Assembly: GCA_005879405.1 (NCBI GenBank)
Contig: VBKW01000194.1
Span: 1 to 35,394 of the forward strand
Direction of reading: 5' to 3'
Source: Deltaproteobacteria bacterium
GTDB lineage: Bacteria > Desulfobacterota > Binatia > UTPRO1
DNA: 35,394 bases
The position numbers were made by a program, and so were the translations under genes. How positions within the stretch are numbered: position 1 is the stretch's first letter; each line of letters starts with the position of its first letter. This document shows positions 20,377-31,356 of this stretch, in pieces. The notes under the pieces were generated by a model. The model was not told the origin of the DNA and did no database searches. It was given only the letters and a program-made list of their open reading frames with translations.

Positions 20377-21198
20377 TCAGCGTCTCTTCGACGAGCGCCC
20401 GGAGCCGCGGCGCCGATTGCCACCGCCGGCGGCGGTGCGCTTCTGCCCGCGCGACCGGCGCGGGGCGCCCTTGGTCTCGGCGCTCCGCCCGCTGCGGCGC
20501 TTCTTCGCGCTCGCGGTCGACGGCTTCTGCGCTGCGCGTGCCCCGCCGGCACGCTTCTTGTTGATACCGCGCTGCTTCGCCGACGACTTGCCCGCGGAGC
20601 GCCGCCGACCGCCGCGTGCCGCGCCCTCTTTCTCCGCGGCGCTCTCGTTCCCGAAGATGAGGCCGCTCACGCCGCTCATGATGCGCTTGATCGTGGGCTG
20701 GCCGAGGGCTTCCTTCCGCGCCTGGAGCTGGCTGCCGAGCTCCTGCAGGCGTTTCTGCCCGAGCTGCGCCTCGACCCTGGGGAACATCTCGCCCTCCTCC
20801 TCCTCGATGTGATGCGCGACGTTCTCCTCCAGGACCGTCATCTTGGCGTCGAACTCCTCGTCCTCGGCCGAGAGCGAGCTGAGCTCGCGGAGGAGCGTTT
20901 TCACGACGGCGTGCTCCTCGAGCGACTCGTCGACGAGCTCCTCCGTCCCGCCGACGTCTTCCCGCACCGCCGGGTAGAAGATCTCCTCCTCGATCGTCGA
21001 ATGGGTCTCGAGCTCCCGCTGGATCTCCGAGAAGGTGTTTTGCTTCGTCTCCTGTGCGCCCTCACCCAGCTTCTCGAAGCGCGCAAAGAGCTGCTTCACG
21101 GTCGCGTGATCATTCTTGAGGAGCTGCGTGGCCGTGGTGCCACGCCCATCCGCACGCGACGATTGCCGCGTGCGACTTTCCTTGGTTGATCGTGCCAT
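20377..21198 (-). CDS. Hemerythrin HHE-domain protein with Lys/Arg/Ala/Ser-rich histone-H1-like C-terminal tail
   Basis: LLKNDHATVKQLFARFEK...ELETHSTIEEEIFYPAV...LEEHAVVKTLLREL...NVAHHIEEEEGEMFPRV; tail GGRRRSAGKSSAKQRGINKKRAGGARAAQKPSTASAKKRRSGRSAETKGAPRRSRGQKRTAAGGGNRRRGSGRSSKRR. ATG 21198 with AAAGGAGGA upstream. Confidence 0.85.
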   Translation of the reverse strand: MARSTKESRTRQSSRADGRGTTATQLLKNDHATVKQLFARFEKLGEGAQETKQNTFSEIQRELETHSTIEEEIFYPAVREDVGGTEELVDESLEEHAVVKTLLRELSSLSAEDEEFDAKMTVLEENVAHHIEEEEGEMFPRVEAQLGQKRLQELGSQLQARKEALGQPTIKRIMSGVSGLIFGNESAAEKEGAARGGRRRSAGKSSAKQRGINKKRAGGARAAQKPSTASAKKRRSGRSAETKGAPRRSRGQKRTAAGGGNRRRGSGRSSKRR

Positions 21199-21386
21199 CG
21201 AGTCCTCCTTTGGCGGGTCTGTGCTGACGATCAACCGAAGCGAGCAGCAAGGCGCATACCAGCAGGACCGTCGCGCACTCGGGTGACGACGACGATCGCC
21301 GAAATTTGCCGCCGAGGTGCGCGAAATGGTCGCCTCCGTCACGTCGCGAACTCGAGGCGAATTCGACGTCGCGATGCGCGACGCGA

Positions 21387-21409
21387 CGACGTGCAAGCTT
21401 TACACGTCG
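21387..21409. other. Short hairpin CGACGTG-caagcttta-CACGTCG in intergenic region
   Basis: Perfect 7-bp arms, 9-nt loop, downstream of cstA stop on the minus strand. Confidence 0.3.
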
Positions 21410-21474
21410 CGCGCGAGTAATTCGTGCGCGCCACGCGCATCGGACCGGCTCGGCGTCGGTGCGCGCCTGCGGCG

Positions 21475-23529
<2,055 letters not shown>

Positions 23530-23635
23530 TTATGCGAGCCCGCGCGGAGAGTACAGCGCGCGCGAGAGTTGGCAGTGGCTTAGGCCTGCACCCGCGAGTT
23601 TCGGCGACGCGGACGGCATCACATTCACGGCGGCG

Positions 23636-23661
23636 CGTCGCAGAGCCGCGGCTCTGCGACG
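23636..23661. promoter_or_regulatory. Perfect 26-bp palindrome in divergent intergenic region
   Basis: CGTCGCAGAGCCG|CGGCTCTGCGACG, between the cstA start (23529, minus) and a methyltransferase start (23711, plus). Confidence 0.6.
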
Positions 23662-23710
23662 GGCACGACGCGATTGCGCGGCCACTGCGCGACTCCTACA
23701 CTCGCGTGCG

Positions 23711-24499
23711 GTGCCCGACGATCTCACCACCTATGCCCGCGTACAGGCGAGCTTCGGCCCGAATGCGGCGCGCTACACGGCAAGCCGCGGGCACGCCGAC
23801 GTCGAGGCGCTGACGCGGCTCGTCGCGCGGCTCGCACCCCGGCCGACCGACGCGGTGCTCGACCTCGGGACCGGCGCCGGGCACACGGCGCTGGCGTTCG
23901 CGCCGCACGTCGCGCGCGTCGCCGCCCTCGACCTCACGCGCTCGATGCTCGACGAGGTGCGACGGAACGCGGCGCTGCGTACGGTCGGCAACGTGACCGT
24001 CGCGCAAGGCGCGGCCGAGGCCCTGCCCTTCGCCGACGCGACCTTCGACGTGGTCGCGTGCCGTCTCACGACGCACCACTTCGCGTCGCTGCCGCACGCC
24101 GTCGGCGAGATCGCCCGCGTGCTGCGTACGGGCGGACGCCTCCTCGTCGCGGACACGATGGTCCCGGAGGACGACGAGATCGACCGCGCCATCAACGAGA
24201 TCGAAACGCTGCGCGATCCCTCGCACGTACGCAATTGGCGGCCGTCGGAGTGGCGACACATGATCGCCGCGGCACGGATGCGCGTCGTCGAGTGCGACCT
24301 CGGCTACTACGACGAGGGCGACGGCATGGATTTCGAGGCCTGGACGGCGCGCATCGGCACGCCGCCCGACGCCGTGCGCGCGCTGCGCGCGCGCTTCGCC
24401 GCCGCGCCGCCGGCGCTCGTCGCGGCGTTGCGGATCGAGCCGCGCGGCGAGAATTTCCGCTTCGCGCTGCCGCGGCTCACGCTGATCGCCGCCAAGTAG
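23711..24499 (+). CDS. Class I SAM-dependent methyltransferase (Methyltransf_11/UbiE-like)
   Basis: VLDLGTGAGHTALAFAPHVARVAALDLTRSMLDEVRRN...VTVAQGAAEALPFADATFDVVACRLTTHHFASLPHAVGEIARVLRTGGRLLVAD; GTG 23711. Confidence 0.87.
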   Translation: MPDDLTTYARVQASFGPNAARYTASRGHADVEALTRLVARLAPRPTDAVLDLGTGAGHTALAFAPHVARVAALDLTRSMLDEVRRNAALRTVGNVTVAQGAAEALPFADATFDVVACRLTTHHFASLPHAVGEIARVLRTGGRLLVADTMVPEDDEIDRAINEIETLRDPSHVRNWRPSEWRHMIAAARMRVVECDLGYYDEGDGMDFEAWTARIGTPPDAVRALRARFAAAPPALVAALRIEPRGENFRFALPRLTLIAAK

Positions 24500-24500
24500 C

Positions 24501-25247
24501 GTGGCCGACGACGCGAACCGGCCGCGCGCGCGAGGCGCCACCGCGGCCACGCGTGCGTGGGGACCGCCGCGCGGGTTCTTCGACGTGTGGTCGCGCGTCT
24601 ACGATCATCCCGTGCTGCAGTGGATGACGTATCGGCCGGTGCACGACGCGGTCCTACGTGCGTTGCGCCGGCGTCCGCCGCAGTCGGTGCTCGACCTCGG
24701 CTGCGGCACCGGGCAGCTGCTGGCACGCATCGCCGGCGAGCTTCGGCCGCGCCGGCTCGCCGGGTGCGACTATTCGAGCGGCATGCTGACGCACGCCGCG
24801 GAGCGCCTGCGCGACGGCTCCGCGGTGCCGGTGCAGGTCGGCGGTACGTCGACGCCGGCGGCGCACGGCGCAACGCCCGCCGGTCTCGCGCTCGTGCGTG
24901 GCGACGCCCTCCGCTTGCCGTTTGCCAGCGGCGCGTTCGACGCGGTGGTGTCGACGGAGGCGTTTCACTGGTTTCCCGATCAGGACGCCGCGCTCGCCGA
25001 GATCGCGCGCGTCCTGCGACCCGACGGCACGCTCCTCCTCGGCTTCGTGAACCCGCCGCTCGCCGTCATCGGCGACGTTTTCCGGATCGGCTCGCGTCTC
25101 CTCGGCGCGCCGCTCCGTTGGCCGACGCCGGCGGCGCTGCGCCGCCGCGTCGAGGCCGCGGGGTTCGCGGTCACGGGGCAACGTCGCATCTTGCGCGTGC
25201 CCGGATTTCTGCTGCCGCCGGTGCTGACCGAAGCGCGCCGGCTATAA
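24501..25247 (+). CDS. Class I SAM-dependent methyltransferase
   Basis: SVLDLGCGTGQLLARIAGELRPRRLAGCDYSSGMLTHAAERL...LPFASGAFDAVVSTEAFHWFPDQDAALAEIARVLRPDGTLLL. Confidence 0.85.
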   Translation: MADDANRPRARGATAATRAWGPPRGFFDVWSRVYDHPVLQWMTYRPVHDAVLRALRRRPPQSVLDLGCGTGQLLARIAGELRPRRLAGCDYSSGMLTHAAERLRDGSAVPVQVGGTSTPAAHGATPAGLALVRGDALRLPFASGAFDAVVSTEAFHWFPDQDAALAEIARVLRPDGTLLLGFVNPPLAVIGDVFRIGSRLLGAPLRWPTPAALRRRVEAAGFAVTGQRRILRVPGFLLPPVLTEARRL

Positions 25248-25278
25248 CGCGGCTGCCGCCGACTGATCCGTGGCGACG

Positions 25279-26527
25279 TTAGACCCCGTCGATCGTCGTC
25301 GACGGATCGATCGCGAGCCATGCGAGCGCGGCGAGCGCATAGCAAGCGGCGACACTCCAGAGCGGCGCCTCCCACGAGTGCCAGCGCTCGAGCGCGAAGC
25401 CGACTACGACCGGGCTGAGCGCCCCGCCGAGGTTGCCGAACGTGTTCATCGCGCCGCTCACCACGCCGGCGTGACAGCCGCCGATCTCGAGGCAGACCGC
25501 CCACGCCGGCGCGACCCCGAGCGCGGCGAGACCCGCGGCGGCGGCGAGGAGGAGCGCCGCCGCGAGCGGCGTGCGGGTGAGGAGGGCGCCGGCGATCGCG
25601 AGCGCCGCGAGCGGCAGACCGACGAGTCCCGGCGTGCGGCGCGCCGCGCGCGTGCCGACGTGCCGCGCGAGCGCGTCGCTCAGCGAGCCGCCGGCGAGCA
25701 CGCCGACGCCGATCGCGACCAGCGGCAACGCCGCCAGCCAGCCGACCTGCGCGAGATCGAAGCCCCGGGCGCGGAGGAGGTACGTCGGCAGCCAGGTGAG
25801 ATAGAAGTACCAGCCGTAGCAGGACCGCGCGCCATGGCAAGTGGCCGCGGGCGCGCGTCTCGGCGCCGCCGGCCGTGATGAGCGCACGCTCGGCGGCGTT
25901 CACCGCCGGGTGCTGGTGCGGTTCGTCGCGAAACCACCGCCACCAGGCGATCGTCCACACGAGCCCGACGCCGCCGAAGAGCGCGAACGTATGGCGCCAC
26001 GTCGTCACGCCGAGCAGCGCGACGACGAGCGGCTGCGTGACGGCGCCGGCGAAGGCGCCGGTCATGATCGCAAGCCCGAACATCCGTCCACGCTCGGCGC
26101 GCGGCAGCCAACGCGCGTAGACGCGCGCCATCGACGGGAACGCCCCGGCTTCGCCGAGACCGAAGAGGAGCCGCACCGCGAGCAGCGACGCGAATCCGGC
26201 GGCCGCGCCGGTCGCGGCGGTCATCAGCGACCACCAGACGACGATGCGAGTGAGCGTCACACGCGCGCCGAACCGATCCGCCATCCATCCGCTCGGCACC
26301 TCGAAGACCGCGTACGCGAACGTGAAGGCGCTGAACACGATCCCGAGCTGCGCGTCCGTCAGCCCGAGCTCCGCCCGCATCGCCGGCGCCGCCGTCGCGA
26401 TGCACACGCGATCGAGATACGCGATCGCGATCAACCCGAGCAAGAACCCAACAACGGTGTGTCGCGCCCGCGTCGGCACGGGAAACGCGCCCGGCGCATC
26501 GGCCGCTCGCGTACGCATCGACGCCAT
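25279..26527 (-). pseudogene. MFS transporter (ACS/sugar-acid symporter-like) with frame-shifting internal deletion near 25820
   Basis: N-terminal half [15 protein letters not shown]...[70 protein letters not shown]...HLPWRAVL in one frame; [51 protein letters not shown]...AMNTFGNLGGALSPVVVGFALERW in another. Confidence 0.83.
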
Positions 26528-26572
26528 CGCCGCGATTCGACCACCATCGGTCCGAGAACGCAAAACTCGAAC

Positions 26573-26782
26573 GCCGGCCGCCGCGCGTCGGAGCGGATGC
26601 AGGCGCGGATCGCCGCCCACCGCGGGGCGCTCGAGCGCTACGAGCAGCTTTGCCGCGAGGTCGGCGCCGAGCCGGCGGACGTCGCCCTCGCCTGGCTCTT
26701 GCAGCGGCCCGGCGTCACCGCGCCGATCATCGGCCCGCGGACGATGGACCAATTGACGACGAGCGTCCGCGCGGCGCTCAGA
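26573..26782 (+). pseudogene. Aldo/keto reductase C-terminal remnant
   Basis: [70 protein letters not shown] resembles the AKR C-terminal region ([10 protein letters not shown]...QL); no AKR N-terminal barrel upstream. Confidence 0.75.
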
Positions 26783-27071
26783 ACCAGCCGGCGATCACTT
26801 CGGCCGGCAGGAACGCGAGATCGATGACGATCGCCGGCGGGAAGAGCGGCACTTTGATCGCCGCATCGACGTCCATGTTGCTCACCATCTTCGTCGTTGC
26901 GAAGATGTACTCGTCGTTGTAGCTGCGCGTGCGGCGCTCTTCATAGCGCTCGCTGCGCGTGTCGTATCTGTCGTACGGGTCGTACGCGCGCGCGGCGCGC
27001 GGTCCGAGTACGATCACGGCGGCGAGCACGAGCCCGAGCAGAGCGGCGATTCGTTTACGTCCATCCGGCAT
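26778..27071 (-). CDS. Small secreted protein of unknown function
   Basis: [97 protein letters not shown]; signal peptide, purine-rich RBS (GAAGGAGGGA) upstream. Confidence 0.65.
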   Translation of the reverse strand: MPDGRKRIAALLGLVLAAVIVLGPRAARAYDPYDRYDTRSERYEERRTRSYNDEYIFATTKMVSNMDVDAAIKVPLFPPAIVIDLAFLPAEVIAGWF

Positions 27072-27166
27072 GCGGTCCCTCCTTCAGGCGCCGCGACGGC
27101 GGCGCCGATGCGTCACGTACGCAGCAAACACCGGCGGCGCCGATTCGTCGCGTACTCATAGGAGAC

Positions 27167-28195
27167 TCACGACCCCTTCGTCGAGACCACCGCCCGCTGG
27201 AACGACGGCGGGAGCTCGCGGAGCTCGCTCCTCTCGAAGCCGGCGTTGCGAAACATCCGTTCCAGCTCCGCGAACGTGTACGCATCGCCCGCCGGGGTAC
27301 CGACGAGCATCACCAGCGCGAACGAGGCGGCGACGGTCGGCGTCACCCGGCTCTCGTCGGGGATGAACTCGACGGTGACCGCGCGGCCGCCGGGCACGAG
27401 CGCCGCGCGCACGCGGCGGAGAAACGCCTCGCACATCGCGACGTCGAAGTGGTGGAGGAAGTTCGGCAGCAGCACCAGGTCGTAGCCGGCGCCGAGATCG
27501 ACCTCGAACGCGTTGCCCTTGATCGTCCGAAAGCGGTCCTGCACCCCGGCAGCGCGGGCGTTCTCCTCGGCGACGGTGAGGACGTTCGCCCAATCGAGCG
27601 CGACGATCTCCGCCCGCGGATTCGCCTGCGCGAGCGTGATGCCGAACATCCCGTGGCCGGCGGCGACGTCGAGCACCTTCCACGGCGGCGCCTTCGGCAC
27701 CTCGAGTACGTTCGCGACCAAGCGCGCCGCGAACGTCGCCGGCGCCGCCATCGCGCGCGCGAACTCGACCCACATCGGGTTCTCGGCGGCGACGACGCCC
27801 TCGCCCGGGGCGACCGTGCCGCCCTTGCGGACCGCGGCGCCGACGTTCGCGAACGACTCCCACATCATCGACGAGGTGAGAAACGTGGCGGCGCTTCCCA
27901 TGTACGCCGGCGACGAGCGGTCGAGAAACGTTGCGGTCGTCGGCGTGAGCGCGTAGCGCGTCCCCTCCTTCGCGAGAAAGCCGCCGGTGGCGAGAAAATC
28001 GGCGAGGATGCGGACGCCGCGCAGCGAGGCGCCGCAACGACGCGCGAGATCGTCGGCCGTCGCCGCACCGGCGGCGATCGCCGAAAAGAGATCGAGCTCG
28101 ATCGCCGCTTTCAGTGCCCCGGTTCGGTGAAACGCGGTGAAGGCGGCGAAGATCTCCGCCGGGTCCGGCATCGCAGGAATGTCGTGCGCGCTCAT
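27167..28195 (-). CDS. SAM-dependent O-methyltransferase (acetylserotonin/O-demethylpuromycin OMT-like, with dimerisation wHTH)
   Basis: AFHRTGALKAAIELDLFSAIAAGAATADDLARRCGASLRGVRILADFLATGGFL...WKVLDVAAGHGMFGITLAQANPRAEIVALDW...LVLLPNFLHHFDVAMCEAFLRRVRAALVPGGRAVTVEFIPDE. Confidence 0.88.
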   Translation of the reverse strand: MSAHDIPAMPDPAEIFAAFTAFHRTGALKAAIELDLFSAIAAGAATADDLARRCGASLRGVRILADFLATGGFLAKEGTRYALTPTTATFLDRSSPAYMGSAATFLTSSMMWESFANVGAAVRKGGTVAPGEGVVAAENPMWVEFARAMAAPATFAARLVANVLEVPKAPPWKVLDVAAGHGMFGITLAQANPRAEIVALDWANVLTVAEENARAAGVQDRFRTIKGNAFEVDLGAGYDLVLLPNFLHHFDVAMCEAFLRRVRAALVPGGRAVTVEFIPDESRVTPTVAASFALVMLVGTPAGDAYTFAELERMFRNAGFERSELRELPPSFQRAVVSTKGS

Positions 28196-28272
28196 GGGAT
28201 CGCTCCTCCGAGGGGATATGCGATGCGGTTATACGTGCATGCGAGGACGCTGACCATGGGGGCCAGGGCGAT

Positions 28273-29346
28273 TCAGGCGAGCGGTCGGCCGTAGGCGACG
28301 TAGTGGGCGCACACGGCGGCGCCGAGCTTCTCGGCGGTGCGCCGCGACGGCCAGTTGTCGTCGAGGACGAGCGTGTAGCTGACGTGCGTCGCGCCCTGCG
28401 CCGCGAGATCGAGGAACGCCCGGCCGGCGAGCGCCAGATTCAGCCCGCGGCCGCGCACGGGCGCGAGGACGCCGATGCCAAGGTTGTTCAGCCGCTCCGC
28501 GGGCGCGACGTCGCGACCCGGCGCCGTGAGCGCCAACGACGCCGTCGTCGGCACGATCCACACGACGCCGACGGCGACACCACGGTCGTACGCGAGTCGT
28601 GAAACGTCCAGCATGCCGGCGGGCGCCAGCACCTCGACGAGCGCCTGCACCTCGGCGTCGCTGAACGGCGTCTGGCCCCAGTGGCGCGCGAAGGCCTCGT
28701 TCCAGACACGCGTGAACTCGGCCACACCGCGCGCGGGCGGCACGTCACGCAGCCGGATGAGCTCGAAGCCCGCCCGCGCGGCGGCATCGACGGCATCCTG
28801 CCAGCGCGCGATCAGCTCCGGGCGCACCTCGATCTTGTAATCGACGAAGCGCCGCTCGGGCGTGAAGCCCGCATCTTCGAAGAACGCGTGGTAATAAGGC
28901 GGGTTCTGACGCAGCCACGACGGCGGCAACACGTCGTACGCATCGGTCGCGAACGGCGACTCGAGCATCGCGAACCCGACGCGTGCCGCCCGCGCGCCTT
29001 CCTCGGCGAGCCATGTCGATGCCGCGGCGAGCAGCGGTCGCGTCGCCGCCGCCGCGTCGGGCAGCGCTTCGAACATGTTCAGGTGACCGAGCGGCTCGCC
29101 CCAGCGCTCCTGATACGCCTCGTCGATGACCGCGAGCACGCGCGCGACGACGCGGCCGTCGCGACGCGCGAGGAACGGCCGGACGCGCCGCCGCTCCGCG
29201 AACGGGCTCTCGCCGGTCAGCAGCGGCAGTTGGAACGAGACGAACGACGGCCACCGCACGCGGCGCTCGGCATACACGTCGTCGAAGAACTCGAGGAACT
29301 CGGTGTACTCGTCGACGTCGGCGGGGCTTTCGATCGTGAGCGCCAC
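28273..29346 (-). CDS. GNAT-family N-acetyltransferase-like protein
   Basis: RPFLARRDGRVVARVLAVIDEAYQERWGEPLGHLNMFE...NNLGIGVLAPVRGRGLNLALAGRAFLDLAAQGATHVSYTLVLDDNWPSRRTAEKLGA. Confidence 0.72.
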   Translation of the reverse strand: MALTIESPADVDEYTEFLEFFDDVYAERRVRWPSFVSFQLPLLTGESPFAERRRVRPFLARRDGRVVARVLAVIDEAYQERWGEPLGHLNMFEALPDAAAATRPLLAAASTWLAEEGARAARVGFAMLESPFATDAYDVLPPSWLRQNPPYYHAFFEDAGFTPERRFVDYKIEVRPELIARWQDAVDAAARAGFELIRLRDVPPARGVAEFTRVWNEAFARHWGQTPFSDAEVQALVEVLAPAGMLDVSRLAYDRGVAVGVVWIVPTTASLALTAPGRDVAPAERLNNLGIGVLAPVRGRGLNLALAGRAFLDLAAQGATHVSYTLVLDDNWPSRRTAEKLGAAVCAHYVAYGRPLA

Positions 29347-29444
29347 GCGCCGCGGCTACCACGCGCCCGGCGGTGCGACAAGTTACGACCGCATGTCGCC
29401 GCTACGCGCGCGGCGGTCGGCACATCGCGCCCGACGTCGCGTCT

Positions 29445-29903
29445 TCACTTCGGGACGTACTTCACCAGCACGCGCGAGCCGTCCTTGATGCCGTCCTTGA
29501 ACTTCTGCTCGTAGCCTGGCCAGCGGTCGGGATACTTTTTCGCGTACGTCTCGAAGAGCAGGTCGGCGACTTTCTGGTCCGTCACGATCGAGCCGACCGC
29601 GGCGAAGGACGGCCCGTCCGGCTTGCCGACGGCGATCTTCGCGTTCGGCCGGTGATGCTTGATGCGCTTCACGCGCCAGGTCGTCGGCGGCGTGCCGACC
29701 CACACGGCGCCATCGTGGTACATGAACCAGATCTCGGCGGGCTTGCCGAAGCTGCCGTCCTTGCGCTGCGTCGCGATGTACACGTACTTGGCCGACGCGA
29801 GCTGCTCGCGAACCGACGCGGGCAGCTCGGTGGCGTCGGCGGCGCCGGCGCCGAGCGCGACGACGAGCGCGGCGACTGCGAGAGACGACGTCGTTCGCGT
29901 CAT
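29445..29903 (-). CDS. Exported PNPOx-like split beta-barrel (pyridoxamine 5'-phosphate oxidase-like) protein
   Basis: MTRTTSSLAVAALVVALGAGAADATELPASVREQLASAKYVYIATQRKDGSFGKPAEIWFMYHDGAVWVGTPPTTWRVKRIKHHRPNAKIAVGKPDGPSFAAVGSIVTDQ. Confidence 0.72.
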   Translation of the reverse strand: MTRTTSSLAVAALVVALGAGAADATELPASVREQLASAKYVYIATQRKDGSFGKPAEIWFMYHDGAVWVGTPPTTWRVKRIKHHRPNAKIAVGKPDGPSFAAVGSIVTDQKVADLLFETYAKKYPDRWPGYEQKFKDGIKDGSRVLVKYVPK

Positions 29904-29913
29904 GAAGGTCCTC

Positions 29914-31170
29914 CTACCGCGGATGCAATCGCAGCGGCAGCGCGGTGACGCCGCGGAAGACGATGCTCGGGTGAAGCGGCAGCGGCGCGTCGTCGATCCG
30001 CTCGAAGGCGCGGGTACGATCGAGGAGCGCCGCGAGCGCGACCTGCGCCTCGAGGCGCGCGAGATTGGCGCCGAGGCAGTAGTGCGGCCCGAAGCCGAAG
30101 GCGAGGTGGCGGTTGTCGGTGCGGGCGACGTCGAAGCGCTCGCCGTCCGGGAACACGTCCTCGTCGCGGTTCGCCGACCCGAGCCAGCAGACGACGAGCT
30201 GATCGGCGTCGATGCTGTGGCCGTGCAGCTCGAGCGCGCGGGTCGCTCGCCGCGGATCCATCTGCACCGGCGACGACCACCGCATCACCTCGTCGACGGC
30301 GGACGGCAAGAGCGCGCGCTCGGCGCGCAGCCGCGCCAGCGCGTCGGGATGGTCGAGGAGCGCCAGCACGGCGTTGCCGATCAGGTTCGTCGTCGTCTCG
30401 TTGCCGGCGACGAGGAGGAGGATCAGCATGCGCAGCATCTCGGCATGCGTGAGGTGCGAGCCCTCGAGCTCGGCCTGCACGAGACCGGTCAGCAGATCCT
30501 CGCGCGGACGACGGCGGCGCTCGTCGGCGAGCACCGAGAAGTACGCGTCCATCTCCTCCCGCACGGCGTTCAACCGTTGCAAGCGCTCGCGCGTCGGCGG
30601 CACGAAGAGGCCATACCCGAGCCCCTCGACCGCGACGTCCGACCAGTGCTTGAAGCGGTCGCGATCCTCGGGCGGCACGCCGATGATCTCGGCGATCACG
30701 ATCACCGGCAGTGGGTACGTGAGCGCCTCGACGAGATCGACCTCGGCGCGCTCGACCGCCGCGGCCACGAGCTCGGCTGCGATCGCGTGCATGCGCGTCT
30801 CGAGCCCCTGCACGATCCGCGGCGTGAAGGCCTGATTCACGAGACCGCGCAGGCGCGTGTGCCGCGGCGGGTCCAGACCGAGCATGCTCGGGTCGGGCAT
30901 CAGCTCGGGGTCGATGCCGGGGATGGTGAAGTTGTTCGACCAGGTCGTGGGGTCCTTCAGGATCCGTTGCACGTCGGCGTAGCGAAAGACCGAGACGACG
31001 GGGAAACCGGCGTGCGGAAACACGGGATGCTGGCGCCGTGCGCGCGCAAAGACCGCGTACGGGTCGCGCCGGGTGGCGACGTCGAACGGATCGAAGCGAA
31101 ATCCGTCGCCGGCCGCGTCGTCGACGCGATCCCGTACCGCGCGTTCGGAGCTCGTCATCGCCGCCGGCAT
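29914..31170 (-). CDS. Cytochrome P450
   Basis: LLLVAGNETTTNLIGNAVLAL (I-helix), EVMRWSSPVQ (ExxR), FGFGPHYCLGANLARLEAQVAL (heme-Cys loop). Start placed at ATG 31170 (MPAAMTSSE); 31158 is an alternative. Confidence 0.93.
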   Translation of the reverse strand: MPAAMTSSERAVRDRVDDAAGDGFRFDPFDVATRRDPYAVFARARRQHPVFPHAGFPVVSVFRYADVQRILKDPTTWSNNFTIPGIDPELMPDPSMLGLDPPRHTRLRGLVNQAFTPRIVQGLETRMHAIAAELVAAAVERAEVDLVEALTYPLPVIVIAEIIGVPPEDRDRFKHWSDVAVEGLGYGLFVPPTRERLQRLNAVREEMDAYFSVLADERRRRPREDLLTGLVQAELEGSHLTHAEMLRMLILLLVAGNETTTNLIGNAVLALLDHPDALARLRAERALLPSAVDEVMRWSSPVQMDPRRATRALELHGHSIDADQLVVCWLGSANRDEDVFPDGERFDVARTDNRHLAFGFGPHYCLGANLARLEAQVALAALLDRTRAFERIDDAPLPLHPSIVFRGVTALPLRLHPR

Positions 31171-31356
31171 AGCGGCTACGCACGCGCGAGTACAGTCGCC
31201 ACGGCGACGGACGCCGGCGATCACGCGTCCGACGATACAATCGCCGGGTGTAAAATCTTCCCTCGCAGCGAGCGCAAGGAGCGGATGCAGCGACGCACAC
31301 GTGCGCCCGGGAGCGGCGTACGGTTTGCTATCCTCCCGCAGGTGCGGAGGACGACG

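Noticed and set aside
18895-21189. 764-aa plus-strand ORF
   Set aside because: Antisense shadow of the VOC, LLM oxidoreductase and hemerythrin genes; no recognisable domain.
29659-31356. N-terminal part of the 633-aa plus-strand ORF
   Set aside because: Antisense of PNPOx-like and P450 genes; only the last 67 codons (31357-31560) lie outside them and have their own RBS.
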